A stretch of DNA of 5,661 nt from Bacillota bacterium. Lineage in GTDB: Bacteria; Bacillota; Sulfobacillia; Sulfobacillales; Sulfobacillaceae. The stretch is taken from assembly GCA_021820675.1 (NCBI GenBank), contig JAKADI010000151.1, forward strand, positions 1 to 5,661, written 5' to 3'. Every line of letters begins with the position of its first letter. Positions within the stretch are counted from its first letter, which is position 1. Positions 1 through 4,690 of this stretch are shown in pieces. A model generated the notes under the pieces. It was not told the origin of the DNA. It saw only the letters and a list, made by a program, of their open reading frames with translations, and ran no database searches. The position numbers and the translations under genes are program-made.

Positions 1-359
1 ATGGCCACATAACCATACGCTCCACCCGCAAATCCCGGGTTGACCTCGGTGCAAAAGGCGGTATAACCCGACTCACAGTTCTGGCAATGTCCACAGGCGA
101 CATTAAAGGGCATGACCACTCGGTCACCCACCTTTAATTTGCTGACACCTGTCCCGATTTCTGTGACAATACCCATGTTTTCGTGACCGAAAACGATCCC
201 CGGTTCCGCTGCGGTTCGGCCTTCATACATATGCAAATCTGAGCCGCAAATACACGTTGTGGTAATCTTTATGATCGCATCATTGGGGTGAACAATTTTG
301 GGATCTTCGACATTACGAACGGAAACCCGAAATGGTGCTTCGTAAACTACCGCTTTCAT
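1..359 (-). CDS. Zinc-dependent alcohol dehydrogenase, formaldehyde-dehydrogenase-like (N-terminal part, cut by window edge)
   Basis: The gene starts at the ATG at 359-357 and runs off the left edge after 119 codons without a stop, so about two thirds of a usual 350-390 aa protein lies outside. It belongs to the medium-chain dehydrogenase family, which oxidises alcohols or aldehydes with NAD(P). Visible are the GroES-like catalytic domain start (MKAVVYEAP), catalytic-zinc ligands C38 in CICGSDLH and H59-E60 in GHEN, the GDRV turn near 78-81, and the structural-zinc cysteines C89, C92, C95 and C103. The stretch after them, NPGFAGGAYGYVA, resembles the glutathione-independent formaldehyde dehydrogenase/threonine-dehydrogenase-like subgroup; the true substrate cannot be told from this part. 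A strong Shine-Dalgarno AAGGGGGAG lies at 372-364, four bases before the ATG, fixing the start. All zinc ligands seen are intact, so it looks functional. Confidence 0.9.
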   Translation of the reverse strand, partial: MKAVVYEAPFRVSVRNVEDPKIVHPNDAIIKITTTCICGSDLHMYEGRTAAEPGIVFGHENMGIVTEIGTGVSKLKVGDRVVMPFNVACGHCQNCESGYTAFCTEVNPGFAGGAYGYVA

Positions 360-363
360 AATT

Positions 364-372
364 CTCCCCCTT
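364..372 (-). promoter_or_regulatory. Strong ribosome binding site of the zinc dehydrogenase
   Basis: The minus strand reads AAGGGGGAG immediately before the ATG at 359. The same purine-rich type precedes the hydratase and FabG genes, which supports all three starts and a Gram-positive-like translation signal. Confidence 0.75.
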
Positions 373-709
373 AATAGTGATTGTATAGAAGTAACTCCCA
401 CTGATATTGTCCTAGAATAGGTATATAGACGTCTTTAAACGTAGAGAGATTTGTGTTGAAGCCCAATAAGTGGAAACAAAATTAGACTATTAAAACAATC
501 TTAGAATGATGGGACACGGTAGCTGTTCTGTTTTGATTCGGCGAAATTGGGGATGACGGCATGGAGGCGCATTATAGCTTTCAGACTCTCGCAAGATCCG
601 CATATAAGACGAGCGATAACGTCCCGAAATTTTTCTTTGTGCCTTTCGTTGTGGGGAGCTAATGGATGGACAACGTTACCCAGGCTCTGCGGACAGACAG
701 AAGCCTCCA

Positions 710-732
710 TGTCAAGTGGGTTTTGAGGTCGT
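710..732 (+). repeat. Candidate left terminal inverted repeat (partner at 4691-4712)
   Basis: Starts TGTCAAGTGGG and ends TTTTGAGGTCGT. The reverse complement of 4691-4712 starts TGTCAGTCAA and ends with the same TTTTGAGGTCGT, so the two sites face each other and both have TG at the outer end. This resembles ends of DDE-type insertion sequences, for example IS21-like ones that often carry repeated end segments. No target-site duplication is evident, and a 12-bp match alone could arise by chance in a window this size. Confidence 0.3.
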
Positions 733-756
733 AGTCAAGTGGGTTTTGAGGTCGTA
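711..756. repeat. Perfect 23-bp tandem repeat, two copies
   Basis: Copies at 711-733 and 734-756 are identical. Each begins GTCAAGTGGG and ends TTTTGAGGTCGTA. The unit is not a multiple of three and lies where no gene can be supported, so it is more likely a DNA-level repeat, such as a transposase binding site at an insertion-sequence end, than a coding repeat. Confidence 0.95.
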
Positions 757-758
757 TA

Positions 759-775
759 GTGCGTAGAGTACGCAC
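759..775. other. Perfect hairpin directly after the tandem repeat
   Basis: GTGCGTA at 759-765 and TACGCAC at 769-775 form a 7-bp perfect stem with a 3-base loop (GAG). It begins two bases after the second 23-bp repeat copy. No T tract follows on either strand, so it is not a standard intrinsic terminator. Confidence 0.6.
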
Positions 776-912
776 CAGGAGTGAATTGTTAGTGCCCATT
801 CGTTTAATCGGAATCAACTGATGAGTCTCGGGATAGAAGAATCCCATTTGACGCAGGTAGCTGTCGCCTGGTATTAGCTTTGACAGATAGGGATGATTCT
901 CAACTCAGTGTT

Positions 913-940
913 ATAAGAGCGGATCGATAAGAGCGGATCG
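913..940. repeat. Perfect 14-bp tandem duplication
   Basis: ATAAGAGCGGATCG occurs at 913-926 and again at 927-940 without a spacer. It lies in the gene-poor region about 100 bases outside the right end of tnpB remnant A. Probably a replication-slippage duplication. Confidence 0.9.
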
Positions 941-1040
941 AAAATCGGTAGTTCGAACCCCTTTTGTGCCAATCGCGCCAAAATACGGCAGAGACTATGC
1001 ACGTTGGATCATTGTAGGGCTTGCCTCTTCCTTGCATCCT

Positions 1041-1060
1041 CCCCACGGATAAATTCGGGG
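1041..1060 (-). other. Terminal hairpin at the right end of remnant A
   Basis: The plus strand reads CCCCACGGATAAATTCGGGG. Stem CCCC/GGGG plus inner GGA/TTC (one G-T pair) closes a TAAA loop. It lies about 70 bases beyond the tnpB stop, where right-end hairpins of TnpB elements are found. Confidence 0.5.
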
Positions 1061-1131
1061 CATTCCCGCGCTCCACGGCGTCGGGTTCCTGATTCACCAC
1101 ACCATGGCTTCTTAGGGCCGTTGCCGTTCGT
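1041..1131 (-). ncRNA. Possible relic omega-RNA scaffold of remnant A
   Basis: In TnpB elements the tnpB 3' end and the right end are transcribed as an omega RNA that guides the nuclease. Here the segment from the tnpB stop to the end hairpin is GC-rich, can form several stems, and its tnpB-proximal part (1086-1141) is conserved in remnant B, although the proteins are wrecked. This is inferred from position and conservation; expression and any remaining function are unknown. Confidence 0.3.
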
Positions 1132-1141
1132 TCATGGGAGG
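1086..1141 (-). repeat. tnpB-tail/scaffold repeat, copy in remnant A
   Basis: This 56-base segment aligns without gaps to 3150-3205 in the same orientation, with 43 of 56 bases identical, including an 11-base identical block (CTTCTTAGGGC on the plus strand). It covers the end of tnpB, including the stop at 1134-1132, and the adjacent non-coding tail. Confidence 0.8.
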
Positions 1142-1586
1142 ATGACCCCAGTGTCTCGCCCTGTATAGTCGTGCTCCGCAAACGCGAAACGTTTGATGTT
1201 GTTTGCTGCCAATGCATCCCGATCCGGGGGATGTCGGATATCCACTGTTCTCGTTCCAGCCATTGCGGATGCGGGTATTGTTTTCGCCGGTAGACAATAT
1301 CAAGAAATCATGGACTCGAAGATCGCCAACCACCGCTCGTTCCGATGTCTTTGCAACGCCGGCGTGGACTTGTGTTTTTATCCTCGAAGAGCGCGGACAC
1401 GAAGAACGTGCCCGAGACACTAAGGGTGACCGTTTTGATGGTGCCCACGTGGCGCTTTGGATGCCGCGTTTCGATGTTAAAGCGGGAATATCCCTTTTTT
1501 CCCGACCTGACCCGCACAGGCGGGTCAGGCAGGAAGGTGGATTGTTCTTCGGTTGGATAAATCCGATGGCGATGGGCTCTCACCAT
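1132..1586 (-). pseudogene. tnpB: tnpB pseudogene (RNA-guided nuclease TnpB/OrfB, multiply frameshifted and internally deleted)
   Basis: The start is the ATG at 1586-1584, giving MVRAHRHRIYPTEEQSTFL, a typical TnpB N terminus. A perfect palindrome at 1506-1529 follows directly after codon 19. The same frame resumes with HVGTIKTVTLS and FFVSALFED, the usual segment before the RuvC domain. A shift to a second frame gives ERAVVGDLRVHDFLILSTGE (about 1342-1283), the RuvC-I motif with its aspartate. The first frame returns with KQYPHPQWLERE. The third frame then gives DRDALAANNIKR from 1224, the RuvC-III motif, ending in VILP and the TGA at 1134-1132. The RuvC-II glutamate region and the zinc-finger cysteines are absent. 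Only about 150 of the family's roughly 370-430 codons remain, so it cannot encode an active nuclease. Confidence 0.85.
1506..1529. repeat. Perfect palindrome inside tnpB
   Basis: CCTGACCCGC at 1506-1515, loop ACAG, and GCGGGTCAGG at 1520-1529 form a perfect 10-bp stem. It begins exactly after tnpB codon 19, where more than 100 codons of the family are missing. It may be an inserted REP-like palindromic element or part of another IS end. Confidence 0.9.
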
Positions 1587-1654
1587 GCTTATCGAATAAC
1601 CCATGATTTTCGACCCCACAAGATTTTGGCCCTATCGAGCCAACGGGCTTATAT

Positions 1655-1683
1655 CCCCTAGCGTAAACGCCGGGGCTTTACGC
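1655..1683 (-). other. Hairpin cluster upstream of tnpB with competing folds
   Basis: CCCC at 1655-1658 can pair with GGGG at 1672-1675, with inner GCG/CGC around a TAAA loop, the same layout as the hairpin at 1041-1060. Alternatively GCGTAAA at 1661-1667 pairs perfectly with TTTACGC at 1677-1683. The two folds exclude each other. It is 69 bases before the tnpB start and 58 bases after the hydratase operon, so it is either an IS end or, less likely, a transcription end signal (no T tract follows on the minus strand). Confidence 0.5.
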
Positions 1684-1740
1684 CCGGGTCTGGTAAAAAA
1701 CGGCTGATAGCTATGTTGGAAAATTCGCACCGTCACCATC

Positions 1741-2148
1741 CTATGGTTCATCTGGCCATGTTAGGATAGCTTGTCCGGTGATGGCTGACGTTTCTCCCTC
1801 AAGTGCCATGAGCACGTCCATTGCCACACGAGTCTGGCCGTGTTCTCGATGAACGGATTGGACGGTACCGGATACCACGACCTTTTGCCCTGGTTGAACC
1901 ATTTTCCGAAAGCGCACGCCATAACGCTCGAAATGAGCCTGCCGGGGCGCATGGGACTTTATAATTCGCGCTATGACTCCCATATTGAGCATACCGTGTA
2001 CAATCACCCCTGGTAGGCCAAAACTTCGAGCTCGTTCATCATCATAGTGAATGGGATTATAGTCGCCAGAGGCCCCGGCGTAACGTACAATCTGTTCGCG
2101 GGTAATCACTAAGGTCTCGGGACCAATGATATCACCTGCTGCCAACAT
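1741..2148 (-). CDS. MaoC-like (R)-specific hydratase, catalytic subunit
   Basis: This 135-aa protein is a single hotdog domain of the MaoC/(R)-hydratase family, which adds water to trans-2-enoyl thioesters to give (R)-3-hydroxyacyl thioesters, or the reverse. The hydratase-2 motif is complete: YAGASGDYNPIHYDD at 23-37, with the expected catalytic D29 and H34 and with N31. A second family segment, GVIVHGMLNMG, follows. Length is normal for a one-domain MaoC protein. The ATG at 2148 lies one base after the stop of the upstream gene (2152-2150), and GGAGGGAGTGG at the end of that gene provides the ribosome binding site, so the two are translationally coupled. Pairing with the FAS1-like partner suggests a HadAB-like heterodimer in which this chain supplies the catalytic residues. 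CoA versus ACP substrate is unknown. Confidence 0.9.
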   Translation of the reverse strand: MLAAGDIIGPETLVITREQIVRYAGASGDYNPIHYDDERARSFGLPGVIVHGMLNMGVIARIIKSHAPRQAHFERYGVRFRKMVQPGQKVVVSGTVQSVHREHGQTRVAMDVLMALEGETSAITGQAILTWPDEP

Positions 2149-2149
2149 G

Positions 2150-2590
2150 TCACTCCACTCCCTCCGTTACGATTAAGAGGGATCGCGCCAAAAAGGCGTT
2201 ATCCCCGTTTTGATGGACGCCTTCTCGCATGATCGTGAAAAGAGTCATCGACCCCAGACGCCCCTTCCTGACTTTAACGTCTTCGACCCAGGCCCTCACG
2301 GTAATGATGTCCCCGGAGCAGATCGTCCGGCCAAAGGTAAATTCTTGCTCGCCATGAATGATTCCCGCCGCGGGAAGTTCAAGCCCTGGAATGGGACTGG
2401 GGTTTAAAGTAAACGCAAATGTTGGAGGAGCTGGCAAGCCCTTGTACCCTTCCGCTATTGCCGTCTGTTCATCGAAGTAAATCGGGTCACGCTCACCCAA
2501 GGCTTCAGCAAAGCGACGAATGGCTCCTTTTTCGATCTCGTGATGTCTCGGTTCAGATTTGTGCCCTAAATAGATGGGATCATGATGCAT
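2150..2590 (-). CDS. FAS1-like dehydratase / MaoC N-terminal-type subunit
   Basis: This 146-aa protein matches the N-terminal hotdog domain class found in FAS1-like dehydratases and HadA/HadC-type subunits. Visible segments are IRRFAEALGERDPIYFDE (about 25-42), where the catalytic GDxNPxH motif of true hydratases is degenerate (ERDPIYFD), then LPAPPTFAFTL and HGEQEFTFGR, typical for this subunit. It probably forms the substrate-binding half of a heterodimer with the next gene. The ATG at 2590 is set by AAGGGGG at 2606-2600, nine bases upstream; a second ATG at 2583 is out of frame. It is the first gene of the two-gene operon and follows the TetR-like remnant. An operator or promoter should lie within 2607-2665, but no clear consensus pair was found. 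Confidence 0.85.
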   Translation of the reverse strand: MHHDPIYLGHKSEPRHHEIEKGAIRRFAEALGERDPIYFDEQTAIAEGYKGLPAPPTFAFTLNPSPIPGLELPAAGIIHGEQEFTFGRTICSGDIITVRAWVEDVKVRKGRLGSMTLFTIMREGVHQNGDNAFLARSLLIVTEGVE

Positions 2591-2651
2591 TATGGTCGTC
2601 CCCCTTGATCAAAATCGAATCCGGTTACGATGAGAATGTAAAACACTCCTG

Positions 2652-2665
2652 GCGTCCGACGCGTC
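2652..2665. promoter_or_regulatory. Short GC-rich palindromes upstream of the hydratase operon
   Basis: GCGTC-C-GACGC (2652-2662) and GACGCGTC (2658-2665) overlap about 60 bases before the hydratase start. Position beside a TetR-like relic makes an operator possible, but arms of 4-5 bp are too short for confidence. Confidence 0.15.
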
Positions 2666-2936
2666 ACTTCAGACCGTTCCGCTCCCAATTTCCGAAAAAA
2701 TCGCTGATCTGTGCCAAAATTTGACCTTGCTGTTGTGCCAGATTTGGGCCGGAATCACTCGCGAGAAGCCGGTGTCTGTCGAGATAACCGACTATACTCT
2801 TATCGATCAGAATGATCGCTCTCGCCATCCCCCCTGCGACCGCTGCAGTAATAGGGCCAGTTTGCACTTGTACAAGCGAAATTTGTAGCCATTCAGCACA
2901 GGGCCGTCTCAGGCGGACCGGTACATGAGGACACAT
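2664..2936 (-). pseudogene. Probable TetR-family regulator, C-terminal remnant
   Basis: The open stretch ends at the TGA at 2666-2664. Its translation contains RLRRPCAEWLQISLVQVQTG, then GGMARAIILIDKSIVGYLDR, then NLAQQQGQILAQISDFFGNW. This order of amphipathic helices is typical of the ligand-binding C-terminal domain of TetR regulators. The nominal ATG at 2936 has no good ribosome binding site. Upstream, another frame gives HPEWAQAKG at about 2987-2961, which would fit the preceding TetR helix if a frameshift separates the two. No DNA-binding helix-turn-helix is found; beyond about 3056 the IS607-type remnant begins. I infer a regulator whose N-terminal half was lost. The family call rests on pattern, not on a diagnostic motif. 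Confidence 0.4.
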
Positions 2937-3040
2937 TTCACGACAACCCGGAGGGTCAGGACGAACCCTTTGCCTGCGCCCATTCGGGGTGCAGCGGCAA
3001 CGAGGGGAAATATGCTCTAATTCTGTTCAATCCCTGTCAG

Positions 3041-3056
3041 GAGAACTGCAGTTCTC
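3041..3056. repeat. Perfect 16-bp palindrome
   Basis: GAGAACTGCAGTTCTC is its own reverse complement. A further GTTCTC lies at 3072-3077, so the left arm has two possible partners. It sits between the TetR-like remnant and IS remnant B and could be an operator or an IS end. Confidence 0.7.
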
Positions 3057-3076
3057 TTGCAAAGGTTAACGGTTCT

Positions 3077-3123
3077 CCAGACAGCGAGTGATAACCATAC
3101 CGTATGGACTTATCCATGTCTGG
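3077..3123 (-). other. Long imperfect hairpin at the end of remnant B
   Basis: Outer stem CCAGACA (3077-3083) with TGTCTGG (3117-3123); inner stems GATAA (3090-3094) with TTATC (3110-3114) and CCATAC (3095-3100) with GTATGG (3102-3107). It occupies the position expected for the right end downstream of tnpB. Confidence 0.55.
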
Positions 3124-3149
3124 TTATTCTGACCAAATCTGTCGCCATC

Positions 3150-3205
3150 TTCCTGTTTCGTCATGCCACCGCTTCTTAGGGCTGTCGCCAATCGTCCACG
3201 GGAGG
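3150..3205 (-). repeat. tnpB-tail/scaffold repeat, copy in remnant B
   Basis: Aligns without gaps to 1086-1141, 43 of 56 bases identical. The TGA that ends tnpB in remnant A is TGG here, so this copy no longer has the stop. Confidence 0.8.
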
Positions 3206-3211
3206 GCAGCC

Positions 3212-3364
3212 GCGGATTGTTGCCGTTCGACCGGACGGCTTGAGTCGGCCCTCGCGATCCCAACGTTGGATCGTCTTGATGTTCACCCGAGTAGGTGGGC
3301 AACCTCGTCGCGGGTTAATAGGCATTCCGTGACCTAACTTGTACACCTTTGGGGATTGATGCAC
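3212..3364 (-). pseudogene. tnpA: IS607-type tnpA pseudogene (MerR-like helix-turn-helix part only)
   Basis: IS607 TnpA is a serine recombinase that starts with a MerR-like DNA-binding domain. The frame from 3364 reads VYKLGHG and then, after a frameshift, VNIKTIQRWDREGRLKPS and RTATIR, the hallmark of that domain. The adjoining helix is in another frame: 3309-3286 reads DEVAHLLG, which joins directly to VNIKTIQRW if one G is restored at about 3286 (GGGTG for GGGGTG). The homology stops at about codon 51, followed within six bases by the tnpB-tail repeat. The catalytic serine domain (about 150 residues) is entirely absent. Not functional. Confidence 0.8.
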
Positions 3365-3371
3365 AAACTAG

Positions 3372-3397
3372 CTTATAAGTCCGCCTGTCAGGGCGGG
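3372..3397. other. Hairpin and CTTATAAG palindrome at the left end of remnant B
   Basis: CCGCC (3381-3385) pairs with GGCGG (3392-3396) around a 6-base loop, next to the 8-bp palindrome CTTATAAG (3372-3379). On the minus strand the hairpin is followed by TATAAGC, as is the hairpin upstream of tnpB in remnant A, suggesting related left ends. It also lies about 25 bases after the FabG stop; without a T tract a terminator role is not supported. Confidence 0.4.
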
Positions 3398-3419
3398 GAT
3401 CATTGGCTCTTACTATGTT

Positions 3420-4181
3420 TTAATTGGGACCGCCACGGACATATAACACCTGTCCCGAGATAAACGAAGCTTGTTCAGAACAGAGAAAGGCCACCACGTT
3501 GGCAATATCTTCGGGCACTCCCACTCTTCTCAGCGGGATTTCCTTGGCCGCAGCCTGTTTAAATGCTTCAGGATCCATCCCCATCCGCTCGGCTGTTGCG
3601 CGGGTCATAGCGGTGTCGATGAAACCAGGCGCCACGGCGTTGACGTTGATGTTGAATGGTCCGAGTTCAATGGCCAGCGTCCTGGTGAACCCCTGTAGTC
3701 CGGCTTTGGCCGCTGAATAATTGGCTTGGCCTCGGTTTCCTAATGCCGAGGTGGAAGAGGTATTCACGATTTTTCCCCATTTCTGCTCTACCATATACCG
3801 TTGAGCAGTCCGCGCACATAAAAAAGACCCCTTAAGATGTGTACCCATTACGGCATCCCAATCCTCTTCGCTCATTTTAAAAAGTAGATTGTCGCGCGTT
3901 ATCCCAGCGTTGTTGACAAGAATGCCAATCGGGCCCAATCTATGCACGGCGTCTTCCATCATGGTCATGACAGCCTGAGCGTTCATCACATTGATGCTGT
4001 AGGCTTCGGCAGTCCCTCCGCTTTGACGAATTTCTTCTGCGGTTTCGTCCGCATCTTCCTGAACAAGATCCACAACCGCTACCCGAACTCGTTCGCGAGC
4101 TAAGCGCAGGGCTTCTGCCCGTCCAATTCCGCGTGCGGCACCGGTTACCACTGCCACGCGGCCCTCTAACTCTGAATACAT
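3420..4181 (-). CDS. FabG-like short-chain dehydrogenase/reductase (3-oxoacyl thioester reductase)
   Basis: This 253-aa protein is a classical short-chain dehydrogenase of full length. It shows the nucleotide-binding TGAARGIG (13-20), an acidic D38 after the second strand that favours NAD(H), NNAG (90-93), the catalytic S142, Y155 and K159 (NTSS and YSAAK), and the C terminus GQVLYVRGGPN. The position of the fourth catalytic residue, usually Asn in NLKG, is H115 (THLKG); this substitution also occurs in other reductases of the family. The ATG at 4181 follows GAGGGGGAGG at 4198-4189; an ATG five bases upstream is out of frame. Likely reaction: reduction of 3-oxoacyl-ACP/CoA, or oxidation of the hydroxyacyl form, which would pair with the hydratase downstream. 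Exact substrate is inferred only from context, so a fabG symbol is not assigned. Confidence 0.9.
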   Translation of the reverse strand: MYSELEGRVAVVTGAARGIGRAEALRLARERVRVAVVDLVQEDADETAEEIRQSGGTAEAYSINVMNAQAVMTMMEDAVHRLGPIGILVNNAGITRDNLLFKMSEEDWDAVMGTHLKGSFLCARTAQRYMVEQKWGKIVNTSSTSALGNRGQANYSAAKAGLQGFTRTLAIELGPFNINVNAVAPGFIDTAMTRATAERMGMDPEAFKQAAAKEIPLRRVGVPEDIANVVAFLCSEQASFISGQVLYVRGGPN

Positions 4182-4188
4182 GACATGT

Positions 4189-4198
4189 CCTCCCCCTC
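4189..4198 (-). promoter_or_regulatory. Ribosome binding site of the FabG-like gene
   Basis: The minus strand reads GAGGGGGAGG seven bases before the ATG at 4181. It selects that ATG over the out-of-frame ATG at 4186. Confidence 0.75.
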
Positions 4199-4690
4199 GT
4201 AACCGGGCCTGCCTCTAAGATCAGGTCGTGAGCCTTCCCGGTTTGTGGTCGATAATAGCCCTAAACGCCTCAATAGGAATGGCTCCTTGTATCCGGGCGA
4301 TCGTCGGATTTCAGCCATTCTTTCGTTCAAGCTCCTAACTCTTTAGTGGGAAGTTGACCTTCACACACCTTAACCATTGATTTTAACAATGCTGCACCGG
4401 GCCGGAATTTCGCCGGAACTTATGCCGTCAGTTTTGTGTCAGAGTTCAATCATCCTATCAGTCGCGCTCCAGGTACAAAGTGAGTTTGTGATAACTTTCC
4501 CAAGAGTGTTAATACCATCCTAATCTTTGCTTTGCACAACAAATGTTGAAAGGTTCCGACCCCTATCCGCGGTCAGTACTTAGCAATGGCTGCCGTTATG
4601 CTCGGTCGGTAAGGCATCGTTCAAGACCTCTTATTCGACCACACAGTGGGTCGATAGGTAAAAACTAACATTATTCTTTCAAGTGAGTCA

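Larger units (their letters stand above)
373..1030. other. Gene-poor region with repeats and unidentified ORF debris
   Basis: No intact gene with a ribosome binding site is visible here. On the minus strand there is an open stretch from about 907 down to 659 whose translation includes NHPYLSKLIPGDSYLRQMGF and PETHQLIPIKRMGT; it has a protein-like look but I do not recognise it, and its end is formed by the tandem repeat. A second minus stretch, 710-501, ends in HAVIPNFAESKQNSYRVPSF and is also unrecognised. Promoter elements for the zinc dehydrogenase must lie in the right-hand upstream part (about 375-480), but I found no convincing -35/-10 pair. The region looks like the remains of older genes or insertions. 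Confidence 0.5.
1031..1683 (-). mobile_element. Remnant A of a TnpB-encoding IS200/IS605/IS607-type element
   Basis: The unit consists of the tnpB pseudogene, a downstream structured tail with a terminal hairpin at 1041-1060, and an upstream hairpin cluster at 1655-1683. The two outer hairpins share the layout CCCC, two bases, a 3-bp stem, TAAA, then GGGG, in the same orientation. Elements of this kind encode TnpB, an RNA-guided nuclease, and end in a right end whose transcript is the guide-carrying omega RNA. No tnpA is present in this copy, so it was either a tnpB-only element or lost tnpA. Exact ends and target site are not determined. Confidence 0.65.
3077..3397 (-). mobile_element. Remnant B of an IS607-type element (tnpA start joined to tnpB tail)
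   Basis: From right to left the unit holds a hairpin (3381-3396), the first ~50 codons of an IS607 tnpA, the tnpB-tail/scaffold segment shared with remnant A (3205-3150), and a long imperfect hairpin (3123-3077). Complete IS607 elements carry tnpA followed by tnpB; here everything between the early part of tnpA and the end of tnpB is missing. Ends are not precisely determined. Confidence 0.65.

Noticed and set aside
571..576. Perfect minus-strand TATAAT as a -10 box
   Set aside because: No acceptable -35 at 16-18 bases and no supported gene follows it.
711..940. CRISPR-like array
   Set aside because: The two repeat pairs are direct tandem duplications without spacers and are unrelated to each other.
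941..966. tRNA-like T-loop motif GTTCGAACCCC
   Set aside because: The 5-bp T stem does not pair (GGTAG against CCCTT), and no acceptor, D or anticodon arm was found nearby on either strand.
1203..1661. 152-codon plus-strand open frame
   Set aside because: It lies antisense to the tnpB relic, has no ribosome binding site and no recognisable motif; the tnpB motifs are on the other strand.
2210..2724. Plus-strand open frames opposite the hydratase operon
   Set aside because: Antisense to the FAS1-like subunit and without start signals.
3424..3720. Plus-strand open frames opposite the FabG-like gene
   Set aside because: They are antisense shadows of an intact short-chain dehydrogenase with full motifs.
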